Assembly: GCA_018268465.1 (NCBI GenBank)
Contig: JAFDWN010000069.1
Location: forward strand, 1-54,180
Source: Actinomycetota bacterium
GTDB lineage: Bacteria > Actinomycetota > Actinomycetes > Mycobacteriales > Mycobacteriaceae
Reading direction: 5' to 3'
DNA: 54,180 nt
A program made the position numbers and the translations under genes. Position 1 is the stretch's first letter. Every line of letters starts with the position of its first letter. Under the pieces are notes generated by a model. That model was given only the letters and a program-made list of their open reading frames with translations. It had not been told where the DNA came from and did no database searches. Below, in pieces: positions 16,459-27,294 of the stretch.

Positions 16459-18240
16459 CTAACTGCCGCGAAGTGGTGGCGCTAACACTTCTTCGTCGGG
16501 GGGATCCACGTAGGCCGCCTGGATGACCTCCTTACCGTCGGGCGAAACGAGAAGCGCCTGGCCAGGCGGCCGCTTCTTGAGTTTGATCTCGCTGGACGGG
16601 AACTCCGTCTTCTCCCCTGACAAGAACAACGTGGGTGACCCCGCGCCGAAGGCCGCGCCGACGAACTTGTCCATGGTCGCGCGGTGTGCCTGGCTCATCT
16701 GACAGGTCACCACCAGGTGCAGCCCGATGTCGGCAGCGGCCGGAAGCAACGGTGCCAGCGGGGCCATCGGCGGCATCATGCCCGCGGCTGCGACAATCAT
16801 GTGCCAGTCGTCGACCAGCAGCACCACGTCGGGTCCTGTCCACCACGACCGCGCCCGCAGCTGCGCGCTCGTCAGATCCGGCGGGGGCAGCCGCTTCTGC
16901 AGGTTGACGGCCAGCGCTTTGATCGACTCCTCAAGCGAGGCATTGTTGCGGTTGACGGCACCCGCATCGAGCAGATGACCCGCGGGTACCGCGTCCAACA
17001 GTCCCGACCGATAATCGGCGAGCATGAACCGCACCTGCGCCGGACTGTTGCGCGCGCAGATTGCCTGTGCCGCCGCGTGCGCGATACGGGTCTTGCCGGA
17101 TTTGGGCGCCCCGAAGATCAGCAGATGCGGGCTCCTGTCCATGTGGTTGTAGGCCACCGTGAGATCCGACTCCCGTACACCCAACGGAATCGCCCACCGC
17201 ACACGGTAATCGGCGTCGGGCCCCGGCGGACTGGGATCGAGTTCGCACAGGTGGACCCGGTCGGGCAACACCCGCACCGGGGGTGCCTGGCCGGTGTGCA
17301 GGGACGCGATGTGCTGCACCGCCGCTGACATCGCCGGCACGAGATCGGTGCCGCTGTGCACACCGTCGAGCCGCGGCACACCGATCATCAAGTGGTGTTT
17401 CTCCACTGAGATCGCCCGGCCCGGACGGTTCACCGGAATCTCACGGGTGATGCGGTCCACCTGCGTCTCGTTGACATCACCCAGCCGGAACTCGACCTTG
17501 GTGCCCAGATAGTCGCGCACCCGCGACTTCAGCTCTGTCCACCGTGGCGTCGAGATCACCGTGTGCACACCGAAGGCCAGGCCCTGCCCGGCAAGGTCCT
17601 GCACCACCGGTTCGAGGTCGGGGAATTCGGCGACGAACGCCGGCCAGCCGTCGATGACCAGGAACACGTCGCCGAACGGGTCTCCCGCGGCGGGACTGTC
17701 TGGGTCATCGCGCATCTGGCGGTACGCCGCGATGGACCCCACTCGATGCCGTTTGAATGTCGCTTCGCGTTGCCGCAGAACAGCTTTGACCTCGGCTACC
17801 ACCCGGTTGACGCGGTCGGGCTCGGCGCGGGTGGCCACCCCACCGACATGCGGCAACTCTTCGAGGTACATCAGTCCGCCGCCGCCGAGGTCGACACAGT
17901 AGAACTGCACCTGACGCGGCGTGTGTGTGGCCGCCGCGGACAGGATCAGTGTCTGCAAGAACGTCGATTTCCCCGTCTGGGGCGCCCCCCCGACGGCGAT
18001 GTTGCCGCCGGCCGCCGACACGTCGACACCCCAGACCTCCTGCCGGTGCCTGCGCGGCTCGTCCATGATGCCCAGGCCGAAGCGCAACGGGCCGCGCAGA
18101 CGGTCCCTCTCGATGAGTTCGTCGACCGGCGTGGGATCGGCCAACGGCGGCAACCACATCCGGTAGGCGCGCGTCTCCCCTGTCATCAGCTGGTCCAGGA
18201 CCACCTCGCGCAACACGCGCGGTCCCGACGGGACGCTCAT
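16459..18240 (-). CDS. eccCb1: ESX-1 ATPase subunit EccCb1
   Basis: A 593-residue cytosolic FtsK/SpoIIIE-type protein with two ATPase domains. Walker A motifs are GAPQTGKST at 85-93 and GAPKSGKT at 377-384, with hydrophobic-acidic Walker B-like segments VFLVIDGWP and VVLLVDDWH. EccCb1 binds the EsxB C-terminal signal and joins EccCa1 to make the complete translocation motor. A split EccC is typical of ESX-1, so this supports the ESX-1 assignment over ESX-2 to -5. Start and eccCa1 stop overlap by four bases (ATGA), which indicates translational coupling. Confidence 0.96.
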   Translation of the reverse strand: MSVPSGPRVLREVVLDQLMTGETRAYRMWLPPLADPTPVDELIERDRLRGPLRFGLGIMDEPRRHRQEVWGVDVSAAGGNIAVGGAPQTGKSTFLQTLILSAAATHTPRQVQFYCVDLGGGGLMYLEELPHVGGVATRAEPDRVNRVVAEVKAVLRQREATFKRHRVGSIAAYRQMRDDPDSPAAGDPFGDVFLVIDGWPAFVAEFPDLEPVVQDLAGQGLAFGVHTVISTPRWTELKSRVRDYLGTKVEFRLGDVNETQVDRITREIPVNRPGRAISVEKHHLMIGVPRLDGVHSGTDLVPAMSAAVQHIASLHTGQAPPVRVLPDRVHLCELDPSPPGPDADYRVRWAIPLGVRESDLTVAYNHMDRSPHLLIFGAPKSGKTRIAHAAAQAICARNSPAQVRFMLADYRSGLLDAVPAGHLLDAGAVNRNNASLEESIKALAVNLQKRLPPPDLTSAQLRARSWWTGPDVVLLVDDWHMIVAAAGMMPPMAPLAPLLPAAADIGLHLVVTCQMSQAHRATMDKFVGAAFGAGSPTLFLSGEKTEFPSSEIKLKKRPPGQALLVSPDGKEVIQAAYVDPPDEEVLAPPLRGS

Positions 18241-20471
18241 GCGCGATCGGCCGTCGCGTCGACTATCGGCGCGGCGGTGAACCGCCGGATCCGCACCGCG
18301 TTCTGGGTGCGAGAACGCGGTGTGACTTCGCCGTCGCCGCGGTCAGGCGCTATCGGGACATGGTTGACGCCGGTGTAGACGCTGCGGAACTTCACCGGAT
18401 CCTCCATCCCGACCCGCATGAACCCGACTCCGCTCTCCTTGTTGGTGATGTACTGCGCCTCCGGGGTACCGATCACCGCTTTGGATTCCGCCGAACTCGT
18501 CGTGCGCAACGCGATGCGATAGGTCAGGTTGGGCTCCAGCTTGTCGATCCGGACGCCGCCCGTGTTCAGCGACTGGGTCGCCAACAGCAGATGCACCCGC
18601 AGCGACCGACCGACGCGGCAAATCCGGTCGAACAGCTGGATGAAATCAGGATGGTTCTGCAGCAGCTCGGCGAACTCATCGACAACCACGAAAAGGGTTG
18701 GAAGCGGCGGGAGTTCAGCGCCGCGCTCACGATGTCGCTCATACTCGGCGACGCCGGACAGCGCACCCGCCGCACCCACCTGCATGCCAGCCTGGCGGAG
18801 GATGGTCTGGCGCCGGTCCAGTTCACCGGAAAGCACTTCTGCCATGCGGCTGACCAGTTCGGCTTCCTCTTCCATATTGGTCACGACGGCCGCGGTGTGC
18901 GGCAGTCTCTCCATCCCCAGGAACGTCGAACCGCCCTTGAAGTCGGTCAGTAGCAGGTTCACCTGGTCGGGATGATGCGTCGCGGCCAGCGACAAGATGA
19001 GTGTGCGCAGGAACTCCGACTTACCCGAACCGGTGGTGCCGATCAGCATGCCGTGCGGGCCCGCGCCGAATTCGGCGCCCTCCTTGATATCGAGATACAT
19101 GATGTCGCCGGACTTGAGTTCGTGACCGAAGGGGATGCGTAACCGATCTCGGTCCGTATCGGTGAACATCCGCCAGCGGGCCGATGTCACCTCCTCGACC
19201 GCCTGCGCACCGACAAGCTGATGCCATTCGGTGGCGACCTTCTTCTGTATCCGTACGTTCTTGTCGATGATCGTGCCCGTGATCGACCAGCCCGCCAGCT
19301 TGCGCGCCACCCGGGCCGCCTGATGCGGCGTCATCCGGTCGGCGACGGTGGTGACCGCACGGAAGGTCTGGATGGACAGCCGGTCGTCGGCGCTGCCGTC
19401 CTCGGCGACCCGGAGACGGTATGCCGACCCGCGGTGGTTGCCCAGCGTGATGACGGTGACTCCGGTCCGTCCGTCGACAGGGAACCCGGCTCTACCGCCG
19501 GTCAGGTCGATCACCACCACGTAAGGGCCGGCCGGCGCCGCGTCCGCCGTGTGCGGTCCGCGAGCGGTCAGGTCGCTGAACCCGTCGGGGCGGGTGAACA
19601 CCAGCCTGGTGGCGCCCGCCGCATCGGTGTCGGTCTGATGCTGGACGTGCGGCAGCCACTTGAGCCAGTCCCAGTCCGGGTCCTCCGGGTTGTCGGTGAG
19701 CACCCTGATCTGCAGTAGATCCGGCGGATGGAACACCGCGAGGTGGCAGATCATCGCGGTCAGCAGCCCTGCGGCGCCCACCGGATCGCCGCCGACTGCG
19801 ATCGTCGGAAAGGTGCGCAGCTGAACCAGTTTCGGGCAGTCGTGGATCAGGCCGTGGGTCCGCAGGAACTTCGTAACCCACATGTGGCTGACGGGTTCCA
19901 GATGAGGTTGAGGCGCGGAGTGCGGTCCTGCGAGCTCACCTCCGACGGATGGTTTGAGCAAGCGGTCGACCGCAGGTTCGGCGCCGATGCCGATCCGGGT
20001 GGCGGCGTAGAAGTCGGCGTTGGCCGGGCGCGACCACTGACGGTTGGTGCCGATGATCGACAGCAGGTCGTCGGGATGGGGTGCGTGATGGTTGAAGAAC
20101 GTCACCTGCGCGGCCGCCGACGTGGTGACCCGCGTCCGCAAACCCGCCAGATAGCGCAGGTACTCCTTGCGGTCGGCATTGATCTCGGGAACCCGCTTGG
20201 CACCCGATCCGCCGCCGGCCATGAACCCGACCGTGGCCATGACCATCATCAGCGGCATCATCAGCATGTAGGGCGATAGCTGCCGCACGCCGGTGAATAT
20301 CATGATCGCGATCATGCCGACCATGCAGCCGCCCATCACCCACGGCAGCGCGCGCTGGATCCCCGACGGCGGAATATCGACCCCGAGGTCGTCGGGCGGT
20401 GTCACCGTGATCTCGCCGGGCGTCAGTCTGGGACCCCGCTTAATGATCGGGGTGAACTTCTTCGTAGTCAT
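18237..20471 (-). CDS. eccCa1: ESX-1 membrane ATPase subunit EccCa1
   Basis: A 744-residue membrane-anchored FtsK/SpoIIIE-like ATPase. Two transmembrane helices at about 41-87 ([18 protein letters not shown] and [18 protein letters not shown]) precede a DUF domain and one full ATPase domain with Walker A GTTGSGKS at 478-485 and Walker [13 protein letters not shown]. It is the inner-membrane half of the split EccC1 and part of the EccB-C-D-E core. The ATG at 20471 overlaps the last base of the eccB1 stop (TGATG). Length and motifs match the family. Confidence 0.96.
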   Translation of the reverse strand: MTTKKFTPIIKRGPRLTPGEITVTPPDDLGVDIPPSGIQRALPWVMGGCMVGMIAIMIFTGVRQLSPYMLMMPLMMVMATVGFMAGGGSGAKRVPEINADRKEYLRYLAGLRTRVTTSAAAQVTFFNHHAPHPDDLLSIIGTNRQWSRPANADFYAATRIGIGAEPAVDRLLKPSVGGELAGPHSAPQPHLEPVSHMWVTKFLRTHGLIHDCPKLVQLRTFPTIAVGGDPVGAAGLLTAMICHLAVFHPPDLLQIRVLTDNPEDPDWDWLKWLPHVQHQTDTDAAGATRLVFTRPDGFSDLTARGPHTADAAPAGPYVVVIDLTGGRAGFPVDGRTGVTVITLGNHRGSAYRLRVAEDGSADDRLSIQTFRAVTTVADRMTPHQAARVARKLAGWSITGTIIDKNVRIQKKVATEWHQLVGAQAVEEVTSARWRMFTDTDRDRLRIPFGHELKSGDIMYLDIKEGAEFGAGPHGMLIGTTGSGKSEFLRTLILSLAATHHPDQVNLLLTDFKGGSTFLGMERLPHTAAVVTNMEEEAELVSRMAEVLSGELDRRQTILRQAGMQVGAAGALSGVAEYERHRERGAELPPLPTLFVVVDEFAELLQNHPDFIQLFDRICRVGRSLRVHLLLATQSLNTGGVRIDKLEPNLTYRIALRTTSSAESKAVIGTPEAQYITNKESGVGFMRVGMEDPVKFRSVYTGVNHVPIAPDRGDGEVTPRSRTQNAVRIRRFTAAPIVDATADRA

Positions 20472-21943
20472 CAGCCGCCTCCCGCGCCCGCGTTGGCCGG
20501 CTGCGCGGCGCCGCTGTCGGCGACCCTGCGCGGGTTGGGATTCGGCGGCAGGGTGTCGTGCTCAAGCAGGGCTGCGTGTGTGGACAGCACCGGTCCATCC
20601 ACGAGCAGGCTCACCACCTGCCAGGGGGCGGTTCGCGGTCCGGCCAAGCCGAGGATGCCCGCGGTCCGCTCGTCGGGCAGCCCGTACCGGACACCCTGCT
20701 GATCGATGTAGTAGAGGCTCTCGCCGTATCGCGGATCCGGTGACTGCAGCCGGATGAACTGACCGCTTTCGATGTACACCGTTGCATCCCCGCCGATCTG
20801 CTTTATCCCCGTGTCCAGCGCCGCCGGCGGAACCGGCAGGCGGCGCCCGGCGATGACCACGGTGGCGGGCGCCTGCTCGCCCGGTTCTCGCTGCCAGGAC
20901 CAGCACAGCGCGGGCATCTGCTCGCGCAGCAGCATGGTCAGCGGCGTGTCGGGCAACGGTGACACGAACACCTGCTCGGTGATCCTGGCGACGGCGCTGG
21001 CCTCGACCGTCGGCGGCGCCACCAGACCGTAGGAGTTGGTCGCGCGCAGGGCCGCGGCAGTGGTGTCGTTGACCCTGGCGACACCGTCGGCCAGCACCAC
21101 GTAGTTCTGGTCCCCGGATTCCGTGGCGGTTCTGAATACCGCCCCGACGATCAGATTCTCCGGCAGTCCAATCGTATTCGGCTCACCTGCCCGGGTGATC
21201 TGCGGTAACTGCCAGGGGCCGGCATTGGGCAGCGCATTGAACAGACCCGTCGAGACGGGCGTGGCCCTGGCCGTCACCGGTATCCCCACCGCCGACGTCA
21301 CCGCCCGGTCGGCCAGGTCGATCGAATGTCTGCCGTCCTCGGTGACCAGCCAGTTGTCGCCCTCGTAGGACACCAGCATGCCTTCCTCGGGCCGCATCGG
21401 CGCCACCGTCGAGTCGAAGGCCAGCCGCCGGATGATCACCGAGGTCTCCACGGTGGGGACCGCGCTGTCCGGTTTGGCGACGGTGTCGCACAGGCTCCAC
21501 GTCGACTCCGGGTGGCCCACCGGAGTGGCATACGGCGCACCGGGTATTCCGACGGACTGCCCCTTGGGCATCCGGTTGAGCTCGTCGGATTTCACCGCGA
21601 CCGGCGTACCCGCATTGCCGAGGATCAGTCGCGCCGACGTCAGGTTGTACACCGGTCGCAGCTGACCGCTGCCGGGCATCACCACGTAGAGCTGATTGGT
21701 GCTGCGGTCGACGAGAAGGTTGTCACCGCCGCGCTTTCCGAGCGGTTTGAAGTAAGCCAGTAACGCCGCGCCCAGACAGATCAGCACCGCGATGATGATG
21801 CCCGCCGACACCGCACGGCTGTAGAACTGCAACGGATCGTCGAACATCCTGGTGTCGCGGCGGACGATCGCGTGCTCGACCCGACGCAATAGGAAACGCC
21901 AGCCGCTGACCTGCACCTTGGTTGTGAGACGGAATCGCGACAT
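20471..21943 (-). CDS. eccB1: ESX-1 core component EccB1
   Basis: A 490-residue protein (480 in M. tuberculosis). A cytosolic N-terminus with the signature [20 protein letters not shown] is followed by one transmembrane helix at about 46-66 ([21 protein letters not shown]) and a large periplasmic domain made of repeat units, with [13 protein letters not shown] and [10 protein letters not shown] at its start. EccB is the periplasmic element of the ESX-1 core complex. It lies three bases after eccA1 and overlaps eccCa1 by one base, so the three are one translational unit. Confidence 0.95.
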   Translation of the reverse strand: MSRFRLTTKVQVSGWRFLLRRVEHAIVRRDTRMFDDPLQFYSRAVSAGIIIAVLICLGAALLAYFKPLGKRGGDNLLVDRSTNQLYVVMPGSGQLRPVYNLTSARLILGNAGTPVAVKSDELNRMPKGQSVGIPGAPYATPVGHPESTWSLCDTVAKPDSAVPTVETSVIIRRLAFDSTVAPMRPEEGMLVSYEGDNWLVTEDGRHSIDLADRAVTSAVGIPVTARATPVSTGLFNALPNAGPWQLPQITRAGEPNTIGLPENLIVGAVFRTATESGDQNYVVLADGVARVNDTTAAALRATNSYGLVAPPTVEASAVARITEQVFVSPLPDTPLTMLLREQMPALCWSWQREPGEQAPATVVIAGRRLPVPPAALDTGIKQIGGDATVYIESGQFIRLQSPDPRYGESLYYIDQQGVRYGLPDERTAGILGLAGPRTAPWQVVSLLVDGPVLSTHAALLEHDTLPPNPNPRRVADSGAAQPANAGAGGG

Positions 21944-21946
21944 GCG

Positions 21947-23668
21947 TCACTCGCCAATGTTCAGACGCGCGTGCACCGAAGTGATGGCCGCGGCCATGTC
22001 GTCGCCGGTGATCTCGCTGAGCTGTTCCACATCCAGGCTGTCGAGATCCAGCGAGCGCGCCAGCCGCATATCGCGGTTCTGTTCGCCGGCTTCCACCAGC
22101 TGGCGCGCGTATCGGCCGTTTCCCGCGATGTCCAGCGCCGGTTTGCCGTTGAGGCTGCGCTGGCCGAGCAGTGTCGCCGCTTCGAGCAGGCGCTTGGCGG
22201 CTTCGTCATTCAACGACGAATCATTGTTTTCGGCAATAACTTTGGCAATCTCGATGATTTCGTCCGCGGAGTAGGAGTCGAATTCGATCCGGGTCGCGAA
22301 CCGCGACCGCAGACCGTCGTTGGATTCCAGCAGGCGGTCGATGTCGGCACCGTAACCCGCGATGATCACCACGAGCCGGTCGCGATCATTCTCCATCCGG
22401 GCCAGGAGCGTGTCCATTGCTTCGGCGCCGAAGGCATCGCCGCCCTGAAGCCCCTCCTGGACGAGCGCGTAGGCCTCGTCGATGAACAGCACCCCGCCCA
22501 GGGCACGGTCGATGGTGGCCGAGGTCTTCATCGCGGTGTGCCCCAGATACTCGCCGACGAAATCCTTTCGCGAGGTCTCCACGAGTTTCGGTTCGGTGAT
22601 CACTCCGAGGCCGGCCAGGATGTTGGCGACCACCCGGGCGATAGTGGTCTTGCCCGTCCCCGGCGGGCCGGTGAAGATCATGTGCTTCGACGTCTGCGCG
22701 ACCTTCATTCCGCGCGCGGCGCGCACCCTGGCCATTTGGGTGGCCGCACGGTAGGCCTCGATCTGCTCCTTGACTCGGCTCAGGCCGATCTGACGGTCGA
22801 GTTCGCCCTGCGCCTCGGCGAGCAGCTTCTCTCGCCCCGAGGTGTCCGCTACAACACTGGCCGGATCCCACGGATCCTTACGAGCCGCGATCTTCTCGGG
22901 CGTCGTGGTGGTCAATCGGAACATCGGATCCTTCAGTGCAGCAGCAACTTTAGGATCCGGATGGGTCGCCTGCAACCATTCCAGCAGCGCGACGGCGGCG
23001 TCCTCGTTGCCCTGGCTGCGCCGTGTCATCGCCAGGTACCACGCGATAGCAGGCGCGCACGCCTCGCCCGCCGGTGACGAATTCGACTCGGTGAGCCGGC
23101 GTTCGGCCTCGCTGAATAGCCCGAGGTTGGCCGCCGCCACTCCATGCGCCACCCCCGCGGCCGCCGCGAGGAACTTATCCGGCCAGCCGCCGGCCCCCCG
23201 CACCTCGTTGATGACGTCGGTCCAGCGTTCAGACGCACCGTAGATCACGGCCTTGACCCAGGCCACCAGATGCTCTGCGCCCGCGGACACCACTCCGTCC
23301 AACGCATCCATCGCATCGGCATAGTTGCCGGCGGCGGTTTCGTTGACCGCGAACCCCATGGTGATCGCCAGAGGCGAATTGACCGGATAGGTGATGTCGC
23401 CGAACTGTCCACCGATGGGGATGCGCGCCGCAAGGCTGTTCATGGAGATCTCTGCGGCTCCGGCGAGCTGTCCGAAGTTCCCGCGGGAGTACCAGGCACG
23501 GAACACCGTCGCGCGCTCGGTATCTCCGCACCGGATCCTGCCAACCCAAGCGTCGCATGCTGATTCGTCCATGGCGGTGATCTCGGAGAACAGTTCCAAC
23601 GAGCGCGTGGGGGCGCTGGGCAGCATGCCGGCCGCGGTACCGAACAGGCCTGCCAGGTGCTCACTCAT
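21947..23668 (-). CDS. eccA1: ESX-1 cytosolic AAA+ ATPase EccA1
   Basis: A 573-residue CbxX/CfqX-type AAA+ protein, identical in length to M. tuberculosis EccA1. Residues 1-280 form the TPR-like N-terminal domain (ESACDAWVGRIRCGDTERAT). The ATPase domain follows with Walker A GPPGTGKT at 334-341, Walker B VLFIDEAYAL (D397, E398) and a sensor region around GLRSRFATRIEF. The protein supports substrate targeting and, in M. marinum, mycolate synthesis. The start is placed at ATG 23668 by match to the family N-terminus; an extra 12 codons upstream are open. It overlaps the espH 3' end by eight bases. Confidence 0.96.
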   Translation of the reverse strand: MSEHLAGLFGTAAGMLPSAPTRSLELFSEITAMDESACDAWVGRIRCGDTERATVFRAWYSRGNFGQLAGAAEISMNSLAARIPIGGQFGDITYPVNSPLAITMGFAVNETAAGNYADAMDALDGVVSAGAEHLVAWVKAVIYGASERWTDVINEVRGAGGWPDKFLAAAAGVAHGVAAANLGLFSEAERRLTESNSSPAGEACAPAIAWYLAMTRRSQGNEDAAVALLEWLQATHPDPKVAAALKDPMFRLTTTTPEKIAARKDPWDPASVVADTSGREKLLAEAQGELDRQIGLSRVKEQIEAYRAATQMARVRAARGMKVAQTSKHMIFTGPPGTGKTTIARVVANILAGLGVITEPKLVETSRKDFVGEYLGHTAMKTSATIDRALGGVLFIDEAYALVQEGLQGGDAFGAEAMDTLLARMENDRDRLVVIIAGYGADIDRLLESNDGLRSRFATRIEFDSYSADEIIEIAKVIAENNDSSLNDEAAKRLLEAATLLGQRSLNGKPALDIAGNGRYARQLVEAGEQNRDMRLARSLDLDSLDVEQLSEITGDDMAAAITSVHARLNIGE

Positions 23669-24191
23669 TGTCGGCCGCGTACCTCGTCGCGAATATTGCC
23701 GCACGGTGCGCGCTGGCCTGCTCGGGTGTGGGCAGATCCAGATCGCGGGTCAGGAAATCGCGGGTCGTCACATCGTCATGACCCTGTTCACGCATGCCCT
23801 TGAGCATGAACGCGTACTGCGCGGACCTGGCATCCTGAGTGGCTAGGCCCGCGATCACGACGATCTCCTCCGCGAGGTGCGTTTCGGTCATGTCGGACGC
23901 CTTCGGCGATAAGTCGATATTGCGGACACGGCCGTCCAGATAGGCGCTGACCGTGACGGTTCCCGACGGATTGGTGACCGCGAAGACGGGCACGGGCAGC
24001 GCGTCTTCGTCGGGTTCCAGCGGCTCGATCGCGGTGAGATCACCCTTATCGTCGGCAGTTTGGACAACCACCCCGAAATCGCCCAGCGCGTCGAGGTCCG
24101 ATTCGTCGGACGCACCAGATGCGGTGAAGAAGTCCAATGCCGCGAGGTCGTCATGCTCGTCGTCGGGATCGGGTGGAGTTTGTCCCACCAT
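23661..24191 (-). CDS. espH: ESX-1 protein EspH
   Basis: A 176-residue acidic cytosolic protein. The first 65 residues are rich in D and E, and the C-terminal half holds an ordered domain (VFAVTNPSGTVTVSAYLDGRVRN, then EIVVIAGLATQDARSAQYAFM) typical of the EspH/EspD family. EspH is reported in M. marinum to act as chaperone for EspE and EspF secretion, which agrees with both substrates being encoded just upstream. The start ATG at 24191 follows an AAAGG site five bases upstream; the frame is open a long way 5' but that overlaps espG1. Its 3' end overlaps eccA1. Confidence 0.85.
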   Translation of the reverse strand: MVGQTPPDPDDEHDDLAALDFFTASGASDESDLDALGDFGVVVQTADDKGDLTAIEPLEPDEDALPVPVFAVTNPSGTVTVSAYLDGRVRNIDLSPKASDMTETHLAEEIVVIAGLATQDARSAQYAFMLKGMREQGHDDVTTRDFLTRDLDLPTPEQASAHRAAIFATRYAADNE

Positions 24192-24202
24192 CGGTGCCTT
24201 TC

Positions 24203-25045
24203 TCAGTCTGCGTCGGGGCCGTTCGCGTCGCGCTGCTCTAACCAGGAGCCCGACGGCAAAAATCCGACCAGTCCGTCGAGCGCTCGTTGCAGGTTGTCCG
24301 GACTGCCTGGCAGAAAGCTCCCGTAGAGCTCGCCGTTGACGCGCCGCGGGATCGACACGATGCGACCGTGCACCGAGTCGAGCACGCCGGCGGCGACATC
24401 GGTCTGGGTCTGCGTGCCGCCCGAATGACGCTCGGTGGCCACGATCTCCACCCAACTGGCTGGATCATCGACGACGTCGGCGTAGACACGCGCGGACGTC
24501 GGCGCTATCCCGCACTGCTGCAATTGATGTGGGGTTCGGCACAAGGCGAGCTGGCTTGCCACCCCGGTGAGGGGCTCCACCGGGGCCGGAGCCGCAGGGC
24601 CAAGCACCGTGGTCACCATCCCGGCCAGGCCGACCTGGGGAGCGACTCGCTGCAGCACCAGCATCTCGTAGTCGCGCGCAGCAATGACATGGCGTTCCCC
24701 CTTACGACACACCACGAAGCGCACCATCTTGCCACCGACATCGCGCCGCCACCAACGGCCCTCGAGTATGCGGTCGGGGCGGCTGAGGGTGTCGACCATC
24801 GTCGCGACTTCGGGGTGCGGCCGGCCGTTGGCATCGAGCACACCCTGAGCGGTCAGGTCGCGCGCAACCTGGTCCCACACCAGCTGGCGCAGGTCGGGCT
24901 GGGGGATGTTGAGCCGGATACCCAGCGCCGGTGGGAAATCCGTCGTGTTCAGCCGGTCGGCGATGACCAGCATCCCGTCGATGGTTACCTCCACCCCGAC
25001 GACGTCGTCGACATGGGTTGGGCGGTTGGTGGCGTAGCCGATCAT
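24203..25045 (-). CDS. espG1: ESX-1 PE/PPE chaperone EspG1
   Basis: A 280-residue cytosolic protein of the EspG family, identified from length, position between espF and espH, and the N-terminal strands DDVVGVEVTIDGMLVIADRLN followed by GRWWRRDVGGKMVRFVVCRKG. EspG1 binds the tip of the PPE partner of the PE35-PPE68 dimer and keeps it soluble for ESX-1 export. The gene begins two bases after espF, so translation is probably coupled. Confidence 0.9.
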   Translation of the reverse strand: MIGYATNRPTHVDDVVGVEVTIDGMLVIADRLNTTDFPPALGIRLNIPQPDLRQLVWDQVARDLTAQGVLDANGRPHPEVATMVDTLSRPDRILEGRWWRRDVGGKMVRFVVCRKGERHVIAARDYEMLVLQRVAPQVGLAGMVTTVLGPAAPAPVEPLTGVASQLALCRTPHQLQQCGIAPTSARVYADVVDDPASWVEIVATERHSGGTQTQTDVAAGVLDSVHGRIVSIPRRVNGELYGSFLPGSPDNLQRALDGLVGFLPSGSWLEQRDANGPDAD

Positions 25046-25047
25046 CG

Positions 25048-25362
25048 CTAACGCGGCATCTGGTCGTCGAGCTTCGCACGCATTGCCGCGTCGATCGCGT
25101 CGTACCGGGTCGCGGCAACCGCCAGCCGATCGGCGAGTTCCGACGATGCGGTCGACATCGTCGCTCCCGCATCACGACGCGCCTGCTGCGCGGCCTCGAC
25201 CGCCCCCGCCGTGGCCCAGGCGATGACGCCGTGGGTCCAACGCACGCGGCTGTCGATACCGTCGACCATCTCGGTCGCCGAGGTGATCTCAGCAGCAGCC
25301 TGACCCTGTTTGGCCGCGAGTTCCCGTACGTGCGCCGTCGTGACGCGCAAATCACCCGACAT
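25048..25362 (-). CDS. espF: ESX-1 substrate EspF
   Basis: A 104-residue all-helical WXG100-like protein of the EspC/EspF (DUF2580) group. It matches EspF in size (103 in M. tuberculosis), in its place between espE and espG1, and in segments such as TEMVDGIDSRVRWTHG, which parallels TDTVAGISGRVQLTHG. EspF is a minor secreted substrate that in M. marinum feeds back on whiB6 transcription together with EspE. It follows espE by 27 bp and is two bases from espG1. Confidence 0.83.
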   Translation of the reverse strand: MSGDLRVTTAHVRELAAKQGQAAAEITSATEMVDGIDSRVRWTHGVIAWATAGAVEAAQQARRDAGATMSTASSELADRLAVAATRYDAIDAAMRAKLDDQMPR

Positions 25363-25389
25363 GATTCCCCTACCCCTCGAATCCAGTTC

Positions 25390-26877
25390 CTACGGTGTCG
25401 GCGCAGCAGGAGACCCGGAACGTATGCCTCCCAACCCAGCCGCGGTATCTGCCGGCGGTCGATCCGGTGGACCTTCCGCCAGGATGTGCGCGGGAACCCG
25501 CCCGTCTCCGCCTGGTGCCGCACCCGCTTCGTCCTGGCCCTCGCCGTCACGATCACCTTCTGAATCCGAGGGTTCATGGCCGGTGTCGTCCCGGGCGTTC
25601 TCTCCGGGCGCCTCCTCGGCATCCTTGGCTTTTCCGTCGTCCGTATTCTCCTCGACGGTCCGGCTTCCGCCGGGCCCTGGAGCGGCACCGGTCGGCGGTG
25701 CCCCCGGCGCACCGCGCTGGGCGGCGGCTTGCACCGCACCGGTCAGCAGACCACCCAGCGGGCCGAGCATCGAACCGAGCCCCGAACCCGCGGGACCTGA
25801 ACCCGTCGCGGGGATGGGCGCGCCACCGGGGACAGCCGCGGCCGGCGGCGTCGACGCGGCCGGCGGCGCAGGCACCGTGGTGCCCGCCGAGCCCGGCGAC
25901 GGTGGCGGCACACCAGGCGAGGGCGCGGCGCCGCCCGCAGCCCCTCCCCCACCACCGGCTGCTGCACCGCCGCCACCACCCGATGAGGGCGCCGACGGCG
26001 CGGTCGGCCACGGTGCGCTGGGTGCGGGCGGTCCGGGACGGGGCTGGGATTCGGGCGGCCCGTCCGGTGCGCGACGTGGCCCGTCCCCGCCCGGCGACGG
26101 GCCGAAGTCCGCGTTGCCGGGAACCACGGCGCCGTTCGCGATGCCCGCGTACTGGCCTGCCGCACGGGTGATCTGGGCGGCATTCGTGTTCACCGCCGAG
26201 GCCAGATTGGTCAACTCGATGCCCGACGCGCCCACGGCCTTGGTCACCGCCGCGATCTCCGCCGTCGTTGCCGCCGCCTTACCGACGTAGGGAATCAGCG
26301 AGACGGCCGCGGTCACGAGGCTCACGTCGGCGAGCCAGTCCGCCTCGCTCTCGAGTTTGTCGCGGCTGGCGCTGATCTGCCCGGCTTCGCGGGTGAGCAC
26401 CCCGGCCACGAGCTGGTCGGCCTCGATTGCCGTCTCTACGCGGCTCAGCTGCCGGGTGTTCTGCCCCGCGTACGCGTGGGAGCCGCCGCTGTCCCAATCG
26501 CTCGTCGGGTCGGCACCGGTCAGGGTCTGGCCGACGTCTCCGAACCGCGACGCACCCCACCCGAAGCGCTCACCGTCGACGGGTTCACCGAATCCGGTCG
26601 TGAGCCTCATGAGCTCGATGGTTTTCTGTCCGGCAGCTGGGATCGGGGTCTTGGCGGCGCGGACGAGCCGCCGGCCGAGCGCCGAGTTCTTGAAGAAGTC
26701 GTGGCCCTTCTTGCCCCACTCGGACAGTTTCTTCCCGACATCGCGCAACGTGTCCAGCTTGTCGCCGGTGGCGTTGCGCACGATGAAGTCACCGATCGTG
26801 CGCAAACGCCGGGCATGATCTTCGGCATCTTCGAGAAGATCTTTGCCGAAGCCCCCGATATCCGATAGCAGTCCCAA
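25390..26877 (-). CDS. espE: ESX-1 substrate EspE-like protein
   Basis: A 495-residue protein at the head of the ESX-1 operon. An amphipathic helical N-terminus (DLLEDAEDHARRLRTIGDF) leads to an EspA/EspE-like helical region with the DWDSGGSHAYAGQNTRQ turn at about 127-143 and a hydrophobic hairpin at 184-206. After residue 250 there is a long disordered region with Gly/Ala runs, many prolines and an acidic tail. M. tuberculosis EspE is 402 residues and differs outside the helical part, so the assignment rests mainly on family and position. The start codon appears to be TTG at 26877, supported by AAGGGGGA eight bases upstream. Operon order makes it the likely client of EspH. Confidence 0.72.
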   Translation of the reverse strand: MGLLSDIGGFGKDLLEDAEDHARRLRTIGDFIVRNATGDKLDTLRDVGKKLSEWGKKGHDFFKNSALGRRLVRAAKTPIPAAGQKTIELMRLTTGFGEPVDGERFGWGASRFGDVGQTLTGADPTSDWDSGGSHAYAGQNTRQLSRVETAIEADQLVAGVLTREAGQISASRDKLESEADWLADVSLVTAAVSLIPYVGKAAATTAEIAAVTKAVGASGIELTNLASAVNTNAAQITRAAGQYAGIANGAVVPGNADFGPSPGGDGPRRAPDGPPESQPRPGPPAPSAPWPTAPSAPSSGGGGGAAAGGGGGAAGGAAPSPGVPPPSPGSAGTTVPAPPAASTPPAAAVPGGAPIPATGSGPAGSGLGSMLGPLGGLLTGAVQAAAQRGAPGAPPTGAAPGPGGSRTVEENTDDGKAKDAEEAPGENARDDTGHEPSDSEGDRDGEGQDEAGAAPGGDGRVPAHILAEGPPDRPPADTAAGLGGIRSGSPAAPTP

Positions 26878-27294
26878 CTGTGAATCCCCCTTGCCGGATG
26901 TGAGACTACCAGCGATTCCGGCCCCTGATCCGCATCAATTCGGGCGACTGCAGCGGCCGCCGGGATGCCCGCGTCCCGGCCCTCAGCAATGAACCTGGGC
27001 CTGTCCGATCTGCGTTCAACATATACCTGCGGCACGATCAGCGAATACCCCTGCCGGCATCCCCGCACCCCGCTTCCGTCCCCCGCACCGATATCCACGA
27101 ACCGCGCGGCGGCATCGCGGACCCGCCGTCGCGGTCGACCGCAGTCGCATCTGTCGTTACGGCGATGGTTGCGGCGCCCCGTCGACATGATTTGCTGACC
27201 ACGGGGCCACAAGATCCGGTCGGCAAGTAGTTGATACTGAGAGGTGGCCGACATTCGCGTCGCCTGAGTACCAGAAGCCTGAGGAGAGACTGCA
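26878..27294. other. Divergent regulatory gap of 417 bp
   Basis: Intergenic space between espE (minus) and the MinD-like ATPase gene (plus). It must hold the main ESX-1 operon promoter. TAGTCT on the minus strand (26908-26903) is a possible -10 for espE, and GATACT at 27233-27238 a weak -10 for the ATPase gene; neither has a convincing -35. The GTG start at 27295 has GAGGAGAG six bases upstream. Confidence 0.4.
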
